Notes: generated by a model from the sequence alone, not told the origin. Shown: positions 17,016 through 25,938, numbered from the stretch's first letter. The stretch: 64,000 nt of DNA from Terriglobales bacterium (GCA_035567895.1 DATMPC010000058.1:1-64000), one strand, 5' to 3'. Translations and numbers: made by a program.

Positions 17016-17771
17016 TCACTTGCTTTCAAGCACAACGCGGTCATACAACGGCTGAGTCGGTCGCGCGTCGTGTCGGTACAATTTCGAAAACTGCTCGATC
17101 TCGGCGGAAGAAACGGTTACCGGGTGCTTAAGGACGAACCAAGTTACATTCTCGCTGCAAGGCGGAGTAGTAAGCGATCCTGAAAAGGTATAGTAGCTCC
17201 GGTCTACCGGAAGCAGGCCGGCTGCGTCGACGCTGACGTTCGTAACCGCTTCTTCTTTTTCCTTTTCCTTTGGCAAATCTTTCCATAATTCGTGCACCAG
17301 GGCGTTGTCTTTTCCCTGCCGCAGGAGCACCGCGACTACTGCGAGACTTCCTTCCTCGTCCGCATGTACCAGATGCACCACCATTTCATAACCCTTGCCG
17401 TTGATGCGCTCTTCGCTTGGCCGGTGAAAATGGAACTGTTTTAAGGCATAGCTTCTCCCGTTAACCGAGATGGAACTTCCTGGCTCGTAATTCACCATAA
17501 TCGTGTGACCGTTATCGATTATGTGCAGTGAGGAAGGTTTGTAGTCGAATTGGATCGGCGGAAGATCGGCCTTCTGAGGATTGCGGATGTCAATCGGCGA
17601 CTGGCGATGCCCATTTTTGCACAAAGTATATTCCGGTTTCAGGTCGCCCCAGTGGCCTGGTCCGTGCGACGTACCGTAGTCCCAGTCGTGTTCCCGGGCT
17701 GTGCCGCTGGCTGCGAAAAGTAGCGTCCAGCAAATGATGACTACACAGGCGGAATATTTTCGAATCTGCAT
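17016..17771 (-). CDS. Periplasmic alpha-carbonic anhydrase
   Basis: The 251-residue enzyme would interconvert CO2 and bicarbonate outside the cytoplasm. The start at 17771 (MQIRKYSACV) gives a signal peptide (IICWTLLFAASGTA). The alpha-class hallmarks are HWGDLKPEY, NGHRQSPIDI, the first two zinc histidines in QFHFHRPSEE (about residue 110) and the third in VVHLVHADEE, then SLTTPPCSENVTW near the C-terminus. The open frame runs upstream to 17870 but overlaps the preceding gene without a signal. It follows the Spy-like gene by about 30 bases on the same strand, so an operon is likely. It may take part in periplasmic pH control together with the exported amidases further along. Confidence 0.9.
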   Translation of the reverse strand: MQIRKYSACVVIICWTLLFAASGTAREHDWDYGTSHGPGHWGDLKPEYTLCKNGHRQSPIDIRNPQKADLPPIQFDYKPSSLHIIDNGHTIMVNYEPGSSISVNGRSYALKQFHFHRPSEERINGKGYEMVVHLVHADEEGSLAVVAVLLRQGKDNALVHELWKDLPKEKEKEEAVTNVSVDAAGLLPVDRSYYTFSGSLTTPPCSENVTWFVLKHPVTVSSAEIEQFSKLYRHDARPTQPLYDRVVLESK

Positions 17772-17800
17772 ACGAACTACAGAAGTAGCCTTTACGTTTC

Positions 17801-18205
17801 CTACTTTGCCTCCGCGTACTTCTTTAATTCCGCCTTCTGATCCTTTCGCAACGCTTGCAGCTTCTGCCATTGTTCTGCGGAAAGAAAGGACTTCATTTTG
17901 TTGTCTGACCCGCCCACGATGGCCTGCAGTCTCTTCACCTTGTCCTTTTTCGAAAGCACCGGATTAGCACGGATCTGTTCGAGAAGTCCCATTTCCTGTT
18001 CGAGAATCGGCCTCATCTTTGCTTGTTGATCGGAGGTCAAATTCAATTTCTCGCCTAAGTTTTCGATTCTGGAAGTGAAATAGGAGCCTTGCTTATTCTG
18101 TAGGTCGCCAACCACTGAGTTATCTGATTGTGAAAAGGAACTCACAATGAGATAAGGAGCGCCGAATAGTGCAGCTATCAAGAGCAAGTACCGGCCAAGC
18201 CTCAT
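17801..18205 (-). CDS. Spy/CpxP-like periplasmic LTXXQ protein
   Basis: A 134-residue protein with an N-terminal export helix (YLLLIAALFGAPYLIVSSF) and an all-helical, Lys-rich remainder. The motif LNLTSDQQAKMRPIL is the LTXXQ signature of Spy/CpxP-type chaperones, and a second weaker one is FLSAEQWQKLQAL. Such proteins hold unfolded periplasmic proteins or sense envelope stress. It precedes the carbonic anhydrase gene in the same orientation. The length is close to the family norm of 140-165. Chaperone activity is inferred from the motif only. Confidence 0.75.
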   Translation of the reverse strand: MRLGRYLLLIAALFGAPYLIVSSFSQSDNSVVGDLQNKQGSYFTSRIENLGEKLNLTSDQQAKMRPILEQEMGLLEQIRANPVLSKKDKVKRLQAIVGGSDNKMKSFLSAEQWQKLQALRKDQKAELKKYAEAK

Positions 18206-18275
18206 CGGTAATCTCCTTGTTGTAAGGTGGGCCCGCTCAGGCTCGGCCGGAGCGGGCCATGGAACTACATTACTG

Positions 18276-18779
18276 TTATGCAGCTATTCTCTCAGCAATC
18301 TTGGTCTGGACAATGTTCCGGAGCATCCGCTTGGTTCGCTCGAGGAATGCGAGTTTGTCTGCAAGTGCGCTCTCCAGCAGCACTCCGACGGCAGGATGCC
18401 CTGTCACATCGGCGGCTGCGATCAGAGCGACGTACTCGCCAATCCGGAAGTGAATTAGGTGGCTCATCTTGGCCAGGACAAATAGATGTCTCGCCACTGG
18501 AAGCTGTATCTCGGCGAGCTCGCGGCGAAAGTCCTCCACAAATGTCTCGTAAAAACGTCCACTGGCCTTCACAGGTTTTTCGCCGATCAGCCTGAAGCAC
18601 TCATCGATGGTGGCAAGGGTCTTTTCTGCGACGAATGCCCGTGCCTCCAGGGCCGCCTTGACCTCTGGATTTTGGGCAGCATCGCCGATCTCCTGCAAGA
18701 TCTTTGTGGATCGCTCACTACCCTGGCGCAGATCGCTAAGCATCCGCACAAAAAGTTCCTTAGGATTGTTAACTGGCAT
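18276..18779 (-). CDS. DUF892/YciE-YciF-like ferritin-fold stress protein
   Basis: A 167-residue, all-helical cytoplasmic protein beginning NPKELFVRMLSDLRQGSERSTKI, the typical YciF/DUF892 opening. The family folds as a ferritin-like four-helix bundle. The Glu/His residues in IDECFRLIGEK, FVEDFRRELAE and HFRIGEYVALIAAAD could bind metal, but the exact ligands cannot be confirmed by eye. YciF-type proteins are induced by stress and high osmolarity. It is a single gene; its upstream region 18780-19018 carries CTGTCA at about 18899 and a GACAG-G-CTGTC palindrome at 18934-18944. GAAGT-N5-ACTTC also lies there. Confidence 0.75.
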   Translation of the reverse strand: MPVNNPKELFVRMLSDLRQGSERSTKILQEIGDAAQNPEVKAALEARAFVAEKTLATIDECFRLIGEKPVKASGRFYETFVEDFRRELAEIQLPVARHLFVLAKMSHLIHFRIGEYVALIAAADVTGHPAVGVLLESALADKLAFLERTKRMLRNIVQTKIAERIAA

Positions 18780-19018
18780 TACGTTCTCCTTTTCGGGTTT
18801 AGTTATCGGTTGATTCTGCGTTGATTGGCTTTGAGTGGTTTGAAATTTGGATTACTGAGGGCGCGCTCGGATTATGGAGTCGTCACAATCCGGCAGGAAC
18901 TGTCAGAAGTGCATAACTTCAGTAGACAATTAAGACAGGCTGTCATTGTGACCCTCTCATCACACCGGCACAGCTGTTAGAGATGACAGGCACACACCAC
19001 GTTGGTATCGCGGCTTAG

Positions 19019-19672
19019 TTAGGTGGTAGAAACGTGATTTCTGATGGCGTATTTGACTAAGTCGGCATTGTTCTTCGCCCCAATGGTTTCCATGATGCGG
19101 TATTTGTGGAAGGCGACTGTCCTCGTAGTCAAGTGCAGGATATCGCCAACTTCCTTCATCGCCTTTCCTTCCGCGAGCAGTTGCAGAACCTCGCGCTGTC
19201 GGCGAGTAAGCCGGTCTTCTTCGCTGATCAGCTTTGGAGATTGAAAGCGCAATCGGTTGGACGTCTCTTCGGCGATGCTAGCGGACATGTAACGCTTACC
19301 GCGCAATACGTCTCTTACCGCGATGACGAGTTCGGAGGCAGCGCAGGTTTTTAAGAGATAACCAGAGGCTCCGCATCGGAAAGCGTCGGTTGCGAGCTGC
19401 GCATCGAGACTCATAGTCAAGTAGAGGAGCTTGACGCAGGGAAGTACCTTCTTTACGTGTTTGCCGGCATCGAGGCCATTCAATATTGGCATTGCAATGT
19501 CGAGGACAACTACATCCGGCTTCAATTCCTCAGCCGCCTGCACGAGAGCGCGCCCGTCGCACACCGTGCCAATAACTTGAAATTCGGGCTCAAGCATTTT
19601 TTTGCATAGCTCGGCCACCAGAGTGTGATCGTCGGCTATCAGAACGCGAGGACGGTTTCCAGTTAGGGGCAT
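19019..19672 (-). CDS. NarL/FixJ-type response regulator
   Basis: A 217-residue regulator. The receiver domain (about 8-125) has the acidic pair in IADDH, phospho-Asp in VVVLDIAMPILNG, Thr in LLYLTMS and Lys in GYLLKTC. A LuxR-type helix-turn-helix follows (about 150-212): LTRRQREVLQLLAEGKAMKEVGDILHLTTRTVAFHKYR. The TVAFHKYRIM recognition helix is shared with the regulator at 34586-35221, so the two may bind similar DNA. No kinase is next to it, making it an orphan here; the HisKA_3 kinases at 1-2019 and 24425-25489 are possible partners. Confidence 0.9.
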   Translation of the reverse strand: MPLTGNRPRVLIADDHTLVAELCKKMLEPEFQVIGTVCDGRALVQAAEELKPDVVVLDIAMPILNGLDAGKHVKKVLPCVKLLYLTMSLDAQLATDAFRCGASGYLLKTCAASELVIAVRDVLRGKRYMSASIAEETSNRLRFQSPKLISEEDRLTRRQREVLQLLAEGKAMKEVGDILHLTTRTVAFHKYRIMETIGAKNNADLVKYAIRNHVSTT

Positions 19673-20302
19673 GGCAAAACCTCGGAGCGTCAGCCTAACT
19701 GGTGCTGCTTGCTTGCCCTACTCGCAGAATTAACAGTCGGCCACAGGGATGCAAAAGCGAAGATAAACAGGGAGACTTACAGGGGAAAATTCTCCGCAAC
19801 GGCAAAATGCTTGGAATTCTGCCGGAAATCGGCAAATTTCGCTCCCAGGCTGGGAATTAACAGCGAACTTTGACCAAATTCGGCTAAGCTCTGCGACCAC
19901 AATTGCTTGGCCTGATTTCGCGAAAGATTCACAAAATTATCAAGGAACCACCAGGGACTTTGCCGGCTCTTCGTGCTGCCGCGCTACCAAAATCCTAAAT
20001 TGGCCGGAGGCGAATCACATTTAGTTCGTTTATCTTCCTCATCGAACACCTCCTATCGAACACCGATCTAGATAGCAAATCTCCGAACCGATCCTAATGG
20101 AAAGTAAGGGGCCCGAGTACACCTTCCTCCAGCAGTTTTGACAGTTCAAAAAAGGCAAGGCCGGAATATAAGTCAAGAGAGGATTTGAAAAATCACTCTT
20201 GTGTCGACCACAAGCTGACAGGTTTCTGCGCAAACATCAGGGTCACACTCCCGTGTGCGAAGAGATGAGGCCAGTGGGCGAGCAAGAGCGTGAGGTAATG
20301 CA
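19673..20302. promoter_or_regulatory. 630-base intergenic region upstream of aspartase operon
   Basis: No convincing gene is seen. It lies between the divergent NarL regulator and the aspartase operon. It contains a TGCCG-N5-CGGCA hairpin at 19820-19834, TTTTGACAG at about 20136-20144 and CTGACAG near 20214, half-sites of the motif that recurs across the window. The length and these sites suggest regulated transcription of the aspA-ansB-porin operon. Confidence 0.4.
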
Positions 20303-21805
20303 ATGACTATGAATCTATTTCTTAGCCGAACGCTCACGCTCGCCCTTGCACTCATCATGCTGTTGGTCGGTGTGTCAGCAAGTGCGCAGCAATCCAAGCC
20401 GCGAATTGAAAAGGATCTGCTCGGAGAAAAAGAAATTCCCGCCGACGCCTACTACGGCGTGCAGACCGCGCGGGCACTGGAGAACTTCCAGCTCTCCGGC
20501 GTGGCGATCAATCATTATCCCGGGTTTGTGGAAGCGTGGGCCATAGTCAAGCTCGCGGCTGCACGAGCCAACACCGACGTAGGTGCCATGAAGAAAGAGC
20601 GGCTTGACGCGATCGAGAAGGCTTGTAAAGAGGTGATGGCCGGCAAATATCACGATCAATTTCAGGTGGACTGGTATCAGGGTGGCGCCGGCACGTCGAC
20701 GAACATGAATGCCAACGAGGTGCTTGCAAACGTCGCACTGGAGGCATCCGGTCACAAGAAAGGTGAGTATCAGTTCATTGAGCCGCACGACGATCTCAAC
20801 ATGTCGCAATCGACGAACGATTCCTATCCGACGGCGATCAAGGTGGCGATTCTCATGCGGAACGACAAGCTCGTCGCTGAGCTTGAAAAACTCGTGGCGT
20901 CATTCCGCACGAAAGGCGATGCGTTTTTAGAGATTGTCAAAATGGGACGCACGGAAATGCAGGACGCCGTGCCCATGACAGTCGGACAGGAGTTCCATGC
21001 CTTCGCGGCATCGCTGGAAAGCGAAATACAGTTGTTGAAGAACGCGGAAAAGTCGCTCTATGCCGTGAACATGGGGGCGACCGCCATTGGTACCGGCATC
21101 AACGCTCCGGAAGGATATGCGGAAAAGTGTGCCGCACATCTCGCCAAGCTTACCGGCAAGCCGATTGTGCCGGCTACCGACATGCTGGCCGCTACATGGG
21201 ATCAGCAGGGCTTCATAGTCTATTCCTCGGCGCTGAAAAGCCTCGCCATTAAGCTCTCAAAAATCTCAGGTGACCTCATCCTGCTGACGTCGGGACCGCG
21301 CGCCGGACTCTCGGAGATCGACCTTCCGGCCTTGCAGCCTGGCTCTTCGATCATGCCTGGCAAGGTAAACCCGGTTGTTCCCGAAGTGATGAACCTAGTC
21401 ACCTTTCGAGTGATGGGCAACGACTATGTTGCGACGCTGGCTGCTCACAGTGGACAGCTTCAACTCAACGCCTACGAACCGATCGAAGGTTTGTCGGTGC
21501 TCGAATCACAGCATCTGCTGTACCGCGCATCGATCCTTTTCCGGACAAAGTGCATTGACGGAATCACGGTCAATGAAGAAGTACTGGCTCACTACATGGA
21601 GACCACCGTTGGCATCGTTACTGCGCTCAATCCCATCCTGGGCTACGACAAGTCCACGGAGTTGGCGCAAGAGGCTTACAAGAGCGGCAAAGGCATACTC
21701 GAGATCATCCGGGAGAAAAAGATCCTGACTGAGCCGCAGATTAAAGAGTTGCTCGACCCGGCCAAGCTCACGAACCTCAACAAAAGCAAATATGCAAGGA
21801 AGTAG
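20303..21805 (+). CDS. aspA: Aspartate ammonia-lyase with Sec signal peptide (exported aspartase)
   Basis: The 500-residue enzyme converts aspartate to fumarate and ammonia. Superfamily signatures are complete: AGTSTNMNANEV, SQSTNDSYPTA, GRTEMQDAVPMTVGQEF and the catalytic loop GSSIMPGKVNPV. The N-terminus is unusual: about 29 residues (MTMNLFLSRTLTLALALIML, then LVGVSASAQ) form a textbook signal peptide ahead of KPRIEKDLLGEKEIPADAYYG, where ordinary cytoplasmic aspartase begins. GAGG eight bases before the ATG supports this start. Aspartase rather than fumarase is favoured by RIEKDLLGEKEIPADAYYG. It is the first gene of an operon with a lipoprotein asparaginase and a porin. Export of aspartase is the oddity worth noting. 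Confidence 0.88.
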   Translation: MTMNLFLSRTLTLALALIMLLVGVSASAQQSKPRIEKDLLGEKEIPADAYYGVQTARALENFQLSGVAINHYPGFVEAWAIVKLAAARANTDVGAMKKERLDAIEKACKEVMAGKYHDQFQVDWYQGGAGTSTNMNANEVLANVALEASGHKKGEYQFIEPHDDLNMSQSTNDSYPTAIKVAILMRNDKLVAELEKLVASFRTKGDAFLEIVKMGRTEMQDAVPMTVGQEFHAFAASLESEIQLLKNAEKSLYAVNMGATAIGTGINAPEGYAEKCAAHLAKLTGKPIVPATDMLAATWDQQGFIVYSSALKSLAIKLSKISGDLILLTSGPRAGLSEIDLPALQPGSSIMPGKVNPVVPEVMNLVTFRVMGNDYVATLAAHSGQLQLNAYEPIEGLSVLESQHLLYRASILFRTKCIDGITVNEEVLAHYMETTVGIVTALNPILGYDKSTELAQEAYKSGKGILEIIREKKILTEPQIKELLDPAKLTNLNKSKYARK

Positions 21806-21840
21806 CGCGACGGGGCAGGGAAGCCCCGCACGCGACTACT
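21801..21840 (+). promoter_or_regulatory. Stem-loop between aspA and ansB
   Basis: A near-complete hairpin spans the aspA stop codon: AGTAG pairs with CTACT at the base, CGCG with CGCG, and CGGGGC (21811-21816) with GCCCCG (21823-21828) around a six-base loop. No U-run follows, and a ribosome site GGAAGGAAA precedes the ansB ATG, so it is more likely an mRNA processing or stabilising element, or a partial attenuator, than a full terminator. Confidence 0.55.
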
Positions 21841-21853
21841 GGAAGGAAATGTC

Positions 21854-22930
21854 ATGAAACGATCCTACAGAATTTCGGTAGCAGTATTCCTCTCACTGAT
21901 TGTCAGCGTCGGCTGCGAGAGTGCTTCCTCGAATCAAAACAAAAAACCTAACATCGTCATTCTGGCGACTGGTGGAACCATCGCAGGCGCCGGCGCAACA
22001 GGCACACAATCTGCATACACCTCCGGTGCGGTAACCATCGATGCCATGGTGGATGCTGTTCCGGGAGTCAAGGACCTGGCCAATATAAAGGGCGAACAAG
22101 TCGCCAACGTCGGATCGCAGGACATGTCTTTCGACATCATGCTGAAGGTGGCCAAGCGCATTAATGAACTGCTTCCCAAAAAGGATGTAGATGGAATTGT
22201 CGTTACGCATGGCACCGACACCATGGAGGAAACGGCATACTTCCTGAACCTGGTTGTGAAGAGCGACAAGCCGGTGGTTCTGGTTGGATCCATGCGGCCA
22301 TCCACAGCGGTCAGCGCTGATGGTCCGCTGAACCTCTATAACGCAGTCGGCGTCGCCGTTGATCCCAAATCGAGAGGCCTGGGCGTGCTGGTGGTGATGA
22401 ACGACTGGATCCACGCGGCGCACTCGTTGACCAAGACAAGCACGACCGATGTGCAAACCTTCATGTCGCCTTTGCGCGGACTCGTCGGCGTGGCCGCATA
22501 TGGCCACAACGATTACTACAACGCGCCTCCCTGGAAGCACACGACCAAGAGCGAATTTGACGTCGCGAATGTGACCAAGCTGCCGCGAGTCGACATTGTT
22601 TTCGCCTGCGCCGATATGTCGCCGGACTTGATCGACGCCAGCGTGAACAACGGCGCGAAAGGTATCGTCATCGCCGGTGTAGGAAATGGGAATATGAACA
22701 AAGCCTCGCTGGAAGCGGCAGAAAGAGCAGCTAAGAAAGGAGTGATCGTGGTCCGCAGCAGCCGCGTCGCGCTAGGGTTGGTGGGCCGCAACGTAGAAGT
22801 AAAAGACGACGATATGGGTTTCGTCGCTTCCGATGAGCTTAATCCGCAGAAATCACGAATTCTGCTGTCACTGGCGCTGCTGAAGCAACGTCCGGTTTCT
22901 CAGATCCAAGAGCTGTTCTATAGCTACTGA
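21854..22930 (+). CDS. ansB: Type II L-asparaginase, predicted lipoprotein
   Basis: The 358-residue enzyme hydrolyses asparagine to aspartate and ammonia. A lipobox (LIVSVGC, Cys about 21) marks it as a lipoprotein in the periplasm. Both active-site threonines are present: ILATGGTIAGAGATG and VVTHGTDTMEETAYF, with VGSMRPSTAVSADGPLNLYN and the Lys in HSLTKTSTTDVQTF completing the family pattern. GGAAGG precedes the start. It is downstream of the exported aspartase, so asparagine could be turned to aspartate and then fumarate in the same compartment. Some family members also act on glutamine. Confidence 0.92.
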   Translation: MKRSYRISVAVFLSLIVSVGCESASSNQNKKPNIVILATGGTIAGAGATGTQSAYTSGAVTIDAMVDAVPGVKDLANIKGEQVANVGSQDMSFDIMLKVAKRINELLPKKDVDGIVVTHGTDTMEETAYFLNLVVKSDKPVVLVGSMRPSTAVSADGPLNLYNAVGVAVDPKSRGLGVLVVMNDWIHAAHSLTKTSTTDVQTFMSPLRGLVGVAAYGHNDYYNAPPWKHTTKSEFDVANVTKLPRVDIVFACADMSPDLIDASVNNGAKGIVIAGVGNGNMNKASLEAAERAAKKGVIVVRSSRVALGLVGRNVEVKDDDMGFVASDELNPQKSRILLSLALLKQRPVSQIQELFYSY

Positions 22931-22961
22931 GCCACGGAGATTCTGGCGATCGGACCCAGTG

Positions 22962-24368
22962 ATGAAGGCGTTGCGCTTAGTGGCGGGATTCATTGTGCTT
23001 ACGGCCGCGTCTCGACTCTTGCTCGCGCAGGAAGCTGTCGCAACGCCTCTAGCTCTTAATCCTGAAGAAGGTTATGCCCAAAATCAATCGGCATCTGCCG
23101 ATGTTCCAACCAAGGCCCAAGATGGTACTGGCCAGGCCTCGACCAGATCCAACGAGGCACAGGACCCTCACGAAGCATCTCCCGACTCAACTCTTGAGAA
23201 TACAGTTGATGCAGCCGAGTCCGACGATGGTCCCAGACGCCAGCTTGTGCATTTCAACGAGTACCATGGTCCGTATTTCACCATCAGAGTAGGCGGCGGC
23301 TTTCTGTACGAGGCTGATGCGTATTCTCAAGATAGTGAGAGTAAACAACAGTTTTCCATGTCGCCTGCCTTCAAGGTTCGCGATTCACGTCTATTGTTTC
23401 GAGGCAGATTTCCCCAGTTCGATCGTTCCGTTACATGGTGCGCCGGGTTCATGTACGACGGTCCCACCGGTAAGTGGTTCGTGCGACAAACCGGAGTCAT
23501 GATTGCGGTTCCAGAACTGTGGGGCAACTTTTTTATTGGTCGTGCCAAAGAGGGATTTTCTCTCAACAAAGTTATGGCTGGATACGATGGCTGGACCATG
23601 GAGAGGTCCACGATGAACGATGCCACAGTCCCTCTTCTGGCCGATGGCATCAAGTGGCTCGGTTACTCACCCAAACACGGTTTCAGCTGGAATCTCGGTT
23701 ACTTCAACGACATAATGTCAAAAGGCCAGTCGTTTTCCTCCTATTCGAGTCAGGAGGTTGCAAGGCTCATCTGGCTTCCGATCCACTCGGAAGAGACGCG
23801 TACCCTTTTCCACATCGGAGCGAACTTGCGTTACGGAAAGCCGGTAGATGACAAACTTCGCCTGAAGTCACGGCCAGAATCCTTTCCTGCACCTTTCTTT
23901 CTCGATACCGGGACGTTTGACGCAACAGCGTCGCGCATGGCCGGTCCTGAGGTTTATTACCGAAAAGGTTCGTGGTTGTTCGGAAGCGAGTATTGGTGGG
24001 AGAAAGTTTCCTCACAATCGAAGGGCGATCCCGTATTTCATGGAGGAGACGTGGTTGTAACCTGGTTAGCCACTGGTGAGACGCGCCCATATAACACGGT
24101 CGGCGGATATTTCCTGGATATAGATCCTAAGAGGCCTGTATTCAAGGGAGGCCCGGGAGCCTGGGAATTTGTCTTTCGACTTTCCCATACCGATCTTAAT
24201 AGTGGTCCAGTGCAGGGTGGCAGGTTCGTAAGGTTTACACCGATGGCTAATTGGTATCTATCCGAACACGTGCGCCTGGAAATGGCCTACGGTTATGGAC
24301 GCCTCAACCGTTTCGACCTCAAAGGCAATACTCAATTCTTCCAGACACGTATTCAATTTCAGCTCTGA
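22962..24368 (+). CDS. Phosphate-selective porin O/P-like outer-membrane porin
   Basis: About 468 residues with a signal peptide (GFIVLTAASRLLLAQ), a low-complexity linker rich in Ala, Asp, Ser and Thr (about 30-95) and then a beta-barrel. FKVRDSRLLFRGRFPQFDRSVTWCAGF and PELWGNFFIGRAKEGFSLNKVM resemble the OprP/OprO family. The chain ends FFQTRIQFQL with alternating hydrophobics typical of a last barrel strand. A GTG one codon upstream (22959) is an alternative start. It is third in the operon after aspartase and asparaginase, so it may pass amino acids or organic acids rather than phosphate; this is inference. Confidence 0.8.
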   Translation: MKALRLVAGFIVLTAASRLLLAQEAVATPLALNPEEGYAQNQSASADVPTKAQDGTGQASTRSNEAQDPHEASPDSTLENTVDAAESDDGPRRQLVHFNEYHGPYFTIRVGGGFLYEADAYSQDSESKQQFSMSPAFKVRDSRLLFRGRFPQFDRSVTWCAGFMYDGPTGKWFVRQTGVMIAVPELWGNFFIGRAKEGFSLNKVMAGYDGWTMERSTMNDATVPLLADGIKWLGYSPKHGFSWNLGYFNDIMSKGQSFSSYSSQEVARLIWLPIHSEETRTLFHIGANLRYGKPVDDKLRLKSRPESFPAPFFLDTGTFDATASRMAGPEVYYRKGSWLFGSEYWWEKVSSQSKGDPVFHGGDVVVTWLATGETRPYNTVGGYFLDIDPKRPVFKGGPGAWEFVFRLSHTDLNSGPVQGGRFVRFTPMANWYLSEHVRLEMAYGYGRLNRFDLKGNTQFFQTRIQFQL

Positions 24369-24424
24369 AAGACTGCTGCTGATTCCGAGCGATCGTGCAA
24401 TTGCTCAATAGCAAAACTCTTGTT

Positions 24425-25489
24425 TCACGCACTCTTTAATCGATTGGCGTCAATCGCGTGGATCGGCACACGCGCACAGATGGTGGTGCCGTGGCCCTTT
24501 TCCGAATGAATGGAAAGTTGACCCTTAACGAGCTGTAATCTTTCGCGCATGCTGATCAGGCCGAGACCACGACTAGCAATGGCATTTTGCGAGTCAAAGC
24601 CGACACCTTCGTCGACGACCGTGAGTTGGATTTCACCTTGATTTGTATTTAGTTCCACTTTAAATCTTCGAACGCCGCTGTGTTTCACCACATTCTGAAG
24701 CGATTCTTGTAGGACGCGAAATAAACAAAGCGAAATCTCTGCAGGCAGTTTGCGCGGTACACCTTTATGGCGGAAATCAATCTCCAGGTGATATTCCGCA
24801 GATAATTCTTCGCAAAAGCTACGGCTTGCTGCCACCATCCCGAGGTAATCGAGTTTGGAGGAGTGCAGGCGATGAGACAGCGCTTGAACGTTCTTTCCGA
24901 GTTGCAATACGCGCCTGTAAACTTCAGCAATCTCATTTTGGACATCGACCGTGGACTCGGAGAGGTGTTGCCTGAGTCGATCCAACCTGATGCCGATGAC
25001 AGCAATCTGCTGGTTCACGTCATCGTGCAACTCTCTTGCGATCCACGTGCGCTCCCCTTCGTTGGCCGCGATCAATCTGCTTCCAACAGCAGCCAGTGCT
25101 TCTTCGGCGAGTTTTGCATCAGTGACATCGACCGCCGCCCCCAGCATCCGCTCAGGCTCACTGTTATCGAAATACAGAAATATCCCGTTTACCCTCAGGC
25201 AGCGCACCCTATTGTCTTCTCGGAGTACTCGGAATTCTGCCGTGTAGCATTTGTTCTTCTTCCGCGCCTCTGAGATGGCTTCCCACACCCGTTCTCTATC
25301 CTCCGGATGTATGCGGCGGCGATAGTCCTGGACATCTGCGGAATATGCTTCCGACGGTATGCCAAGCACGGTTGGCAAATCACCAAACCAGTGAACCACT
25401 CCGCTTTTGACATTCCACTCCCATCCAATCGACCGTCCGGCTGATGTCAAGGGAAGACGTTCGTCAATACTTGTGGATGCTTTTTCCAA
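24425..25489 (-). CDS. Soluble PAS-HisKA_3 sensor histidine kinase
   Basis: A 354-residue kinase without membrane helices. A PAS domain (about 18-130) shows IGWEWNVKSGVVHWFGD and HPEDRERVWEAISEA, then PERMLGAAVDVTDAKLAEEALA. The HisKA_3 helix carries WIARELHDDVNQQ (phospho-His near 157) and the ATPase domain (about 235-345) has ESLQNVVKHSG, VVDEGVGFD and GLGLISMRERL. It starts with TTG preceded by GAGGA. It lies 47 bases after a lone receiver gene on the same strand, so the two probably form a two-component pair. It sits between the aspartase operon and the glutaminase-porin operon and may sense their substrates or products. Confidence 0.9.
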   Translation of the reverse strand: MEKASTSIDERLPLTSAGRSIGWEWNVKSGVVHWFGDLPTVLGIPSEAYSADVQDYRRRIHPEDRERVWEAISEARKKNKCYTAEFRVLREDNRVRCLRVNGIFLYFDNSEPERMLGAAVDVTDAKLAEEALAAVGSRLIAANEGERTWIARELHDDVNQQIAVIGIRLDRLRQHLSESTVDVQNEIAEVYRRVLQLGKNVQALSHRLHSSKLDYLGMVAASRSFCEELSAEYHLEIDFRHKGVPRKLPAEISLCLFRVLQESLQNVVKHSGVRRFKVELNTNQGEIQLTVVDEGVGFDSQNAIASRGLGLISMRERLQLVKGQLSIHSEKGHGTTICARVPIHAIDANRLKSA

Positions 25490-25536
25490 TCTTCATCCTC
25501 ACGCGAATGGCGCGCAGCACAGTGCGATTCCCCTTA

Positions 25537-25938
25537 CTACTCCTGATATCGCAGACATGGTGAAACAAAGCGCTTCTCGCTCAGCACCGCCGTCAGCGCC
25601 TCTGCCAGGTCGCTGCGCAATTGCGATTTGACGACATAACCTGAACCACCGACCTCCATCGCCGTCTGCACGAAATCGTGATCGCTGTGAATGGTGAGGA
25701 AGACGATTTTGGCCTCACATCCTGAGTCACGCAAGGCGACCGCTACGTCGATACCGTTCGGTTCGCCCATGGAGATATCGAGCACAATGACGTCTGGCGT
25801 GAGACGCGACCAGTTTTCGAGGACTGATCGACCATTGAGCACGGAAGCCACAATGTGGTAGTCAGATTCGAGGATCTCGGCAACCAAGCTCAGAACTTCG
25901 GGGTTGTCGTCGGCCAGAAGTATGCTCGCCTTTGACAC
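25537..25938 (-). CDS. Stand-alone receiver-domain response regulator
   Basis: A 133-residue CheY-like protein with LLADDNPEVLSLV, phospho-Asp in VIVLDISMGEPNG, Thr in IVFLTIHSDHD and Lys in GYVVKSQLRSD. It ends RFVSPCLRYQE right where NarL-type proteins normally continue into a LuxR-type DNA-binding domain; that domain is absent. GTG at 25938 is preceded by GGGAGAG; a GTG at 25962 is possible. It is upstream of the PAS-HisKA_3 kinase gene in one operon. It may act by protein contact or phosphate buffering, or be a truncated NarL regulator. Confidence 0.85.
   Translation of the reverse strand: MSKASILLADDNPEVLSLVAEILESDYHIVASVLNGRSVLENWSRLTPDVIVLDISMGEPNGIDVAVALRDSGCEAKIVFLTIHSDHDFVQTAMEVGGSGYVVKSQLRSDLAEALTAVLSEKRFVSPCLRYQE

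Noticed and set aside
20039-20233. Minus-strand frame of 64 codons upstream of the aspartase operon
   Set aside because: No ribosome site, Cys/Ser-rich random composition and no recognisable feature.
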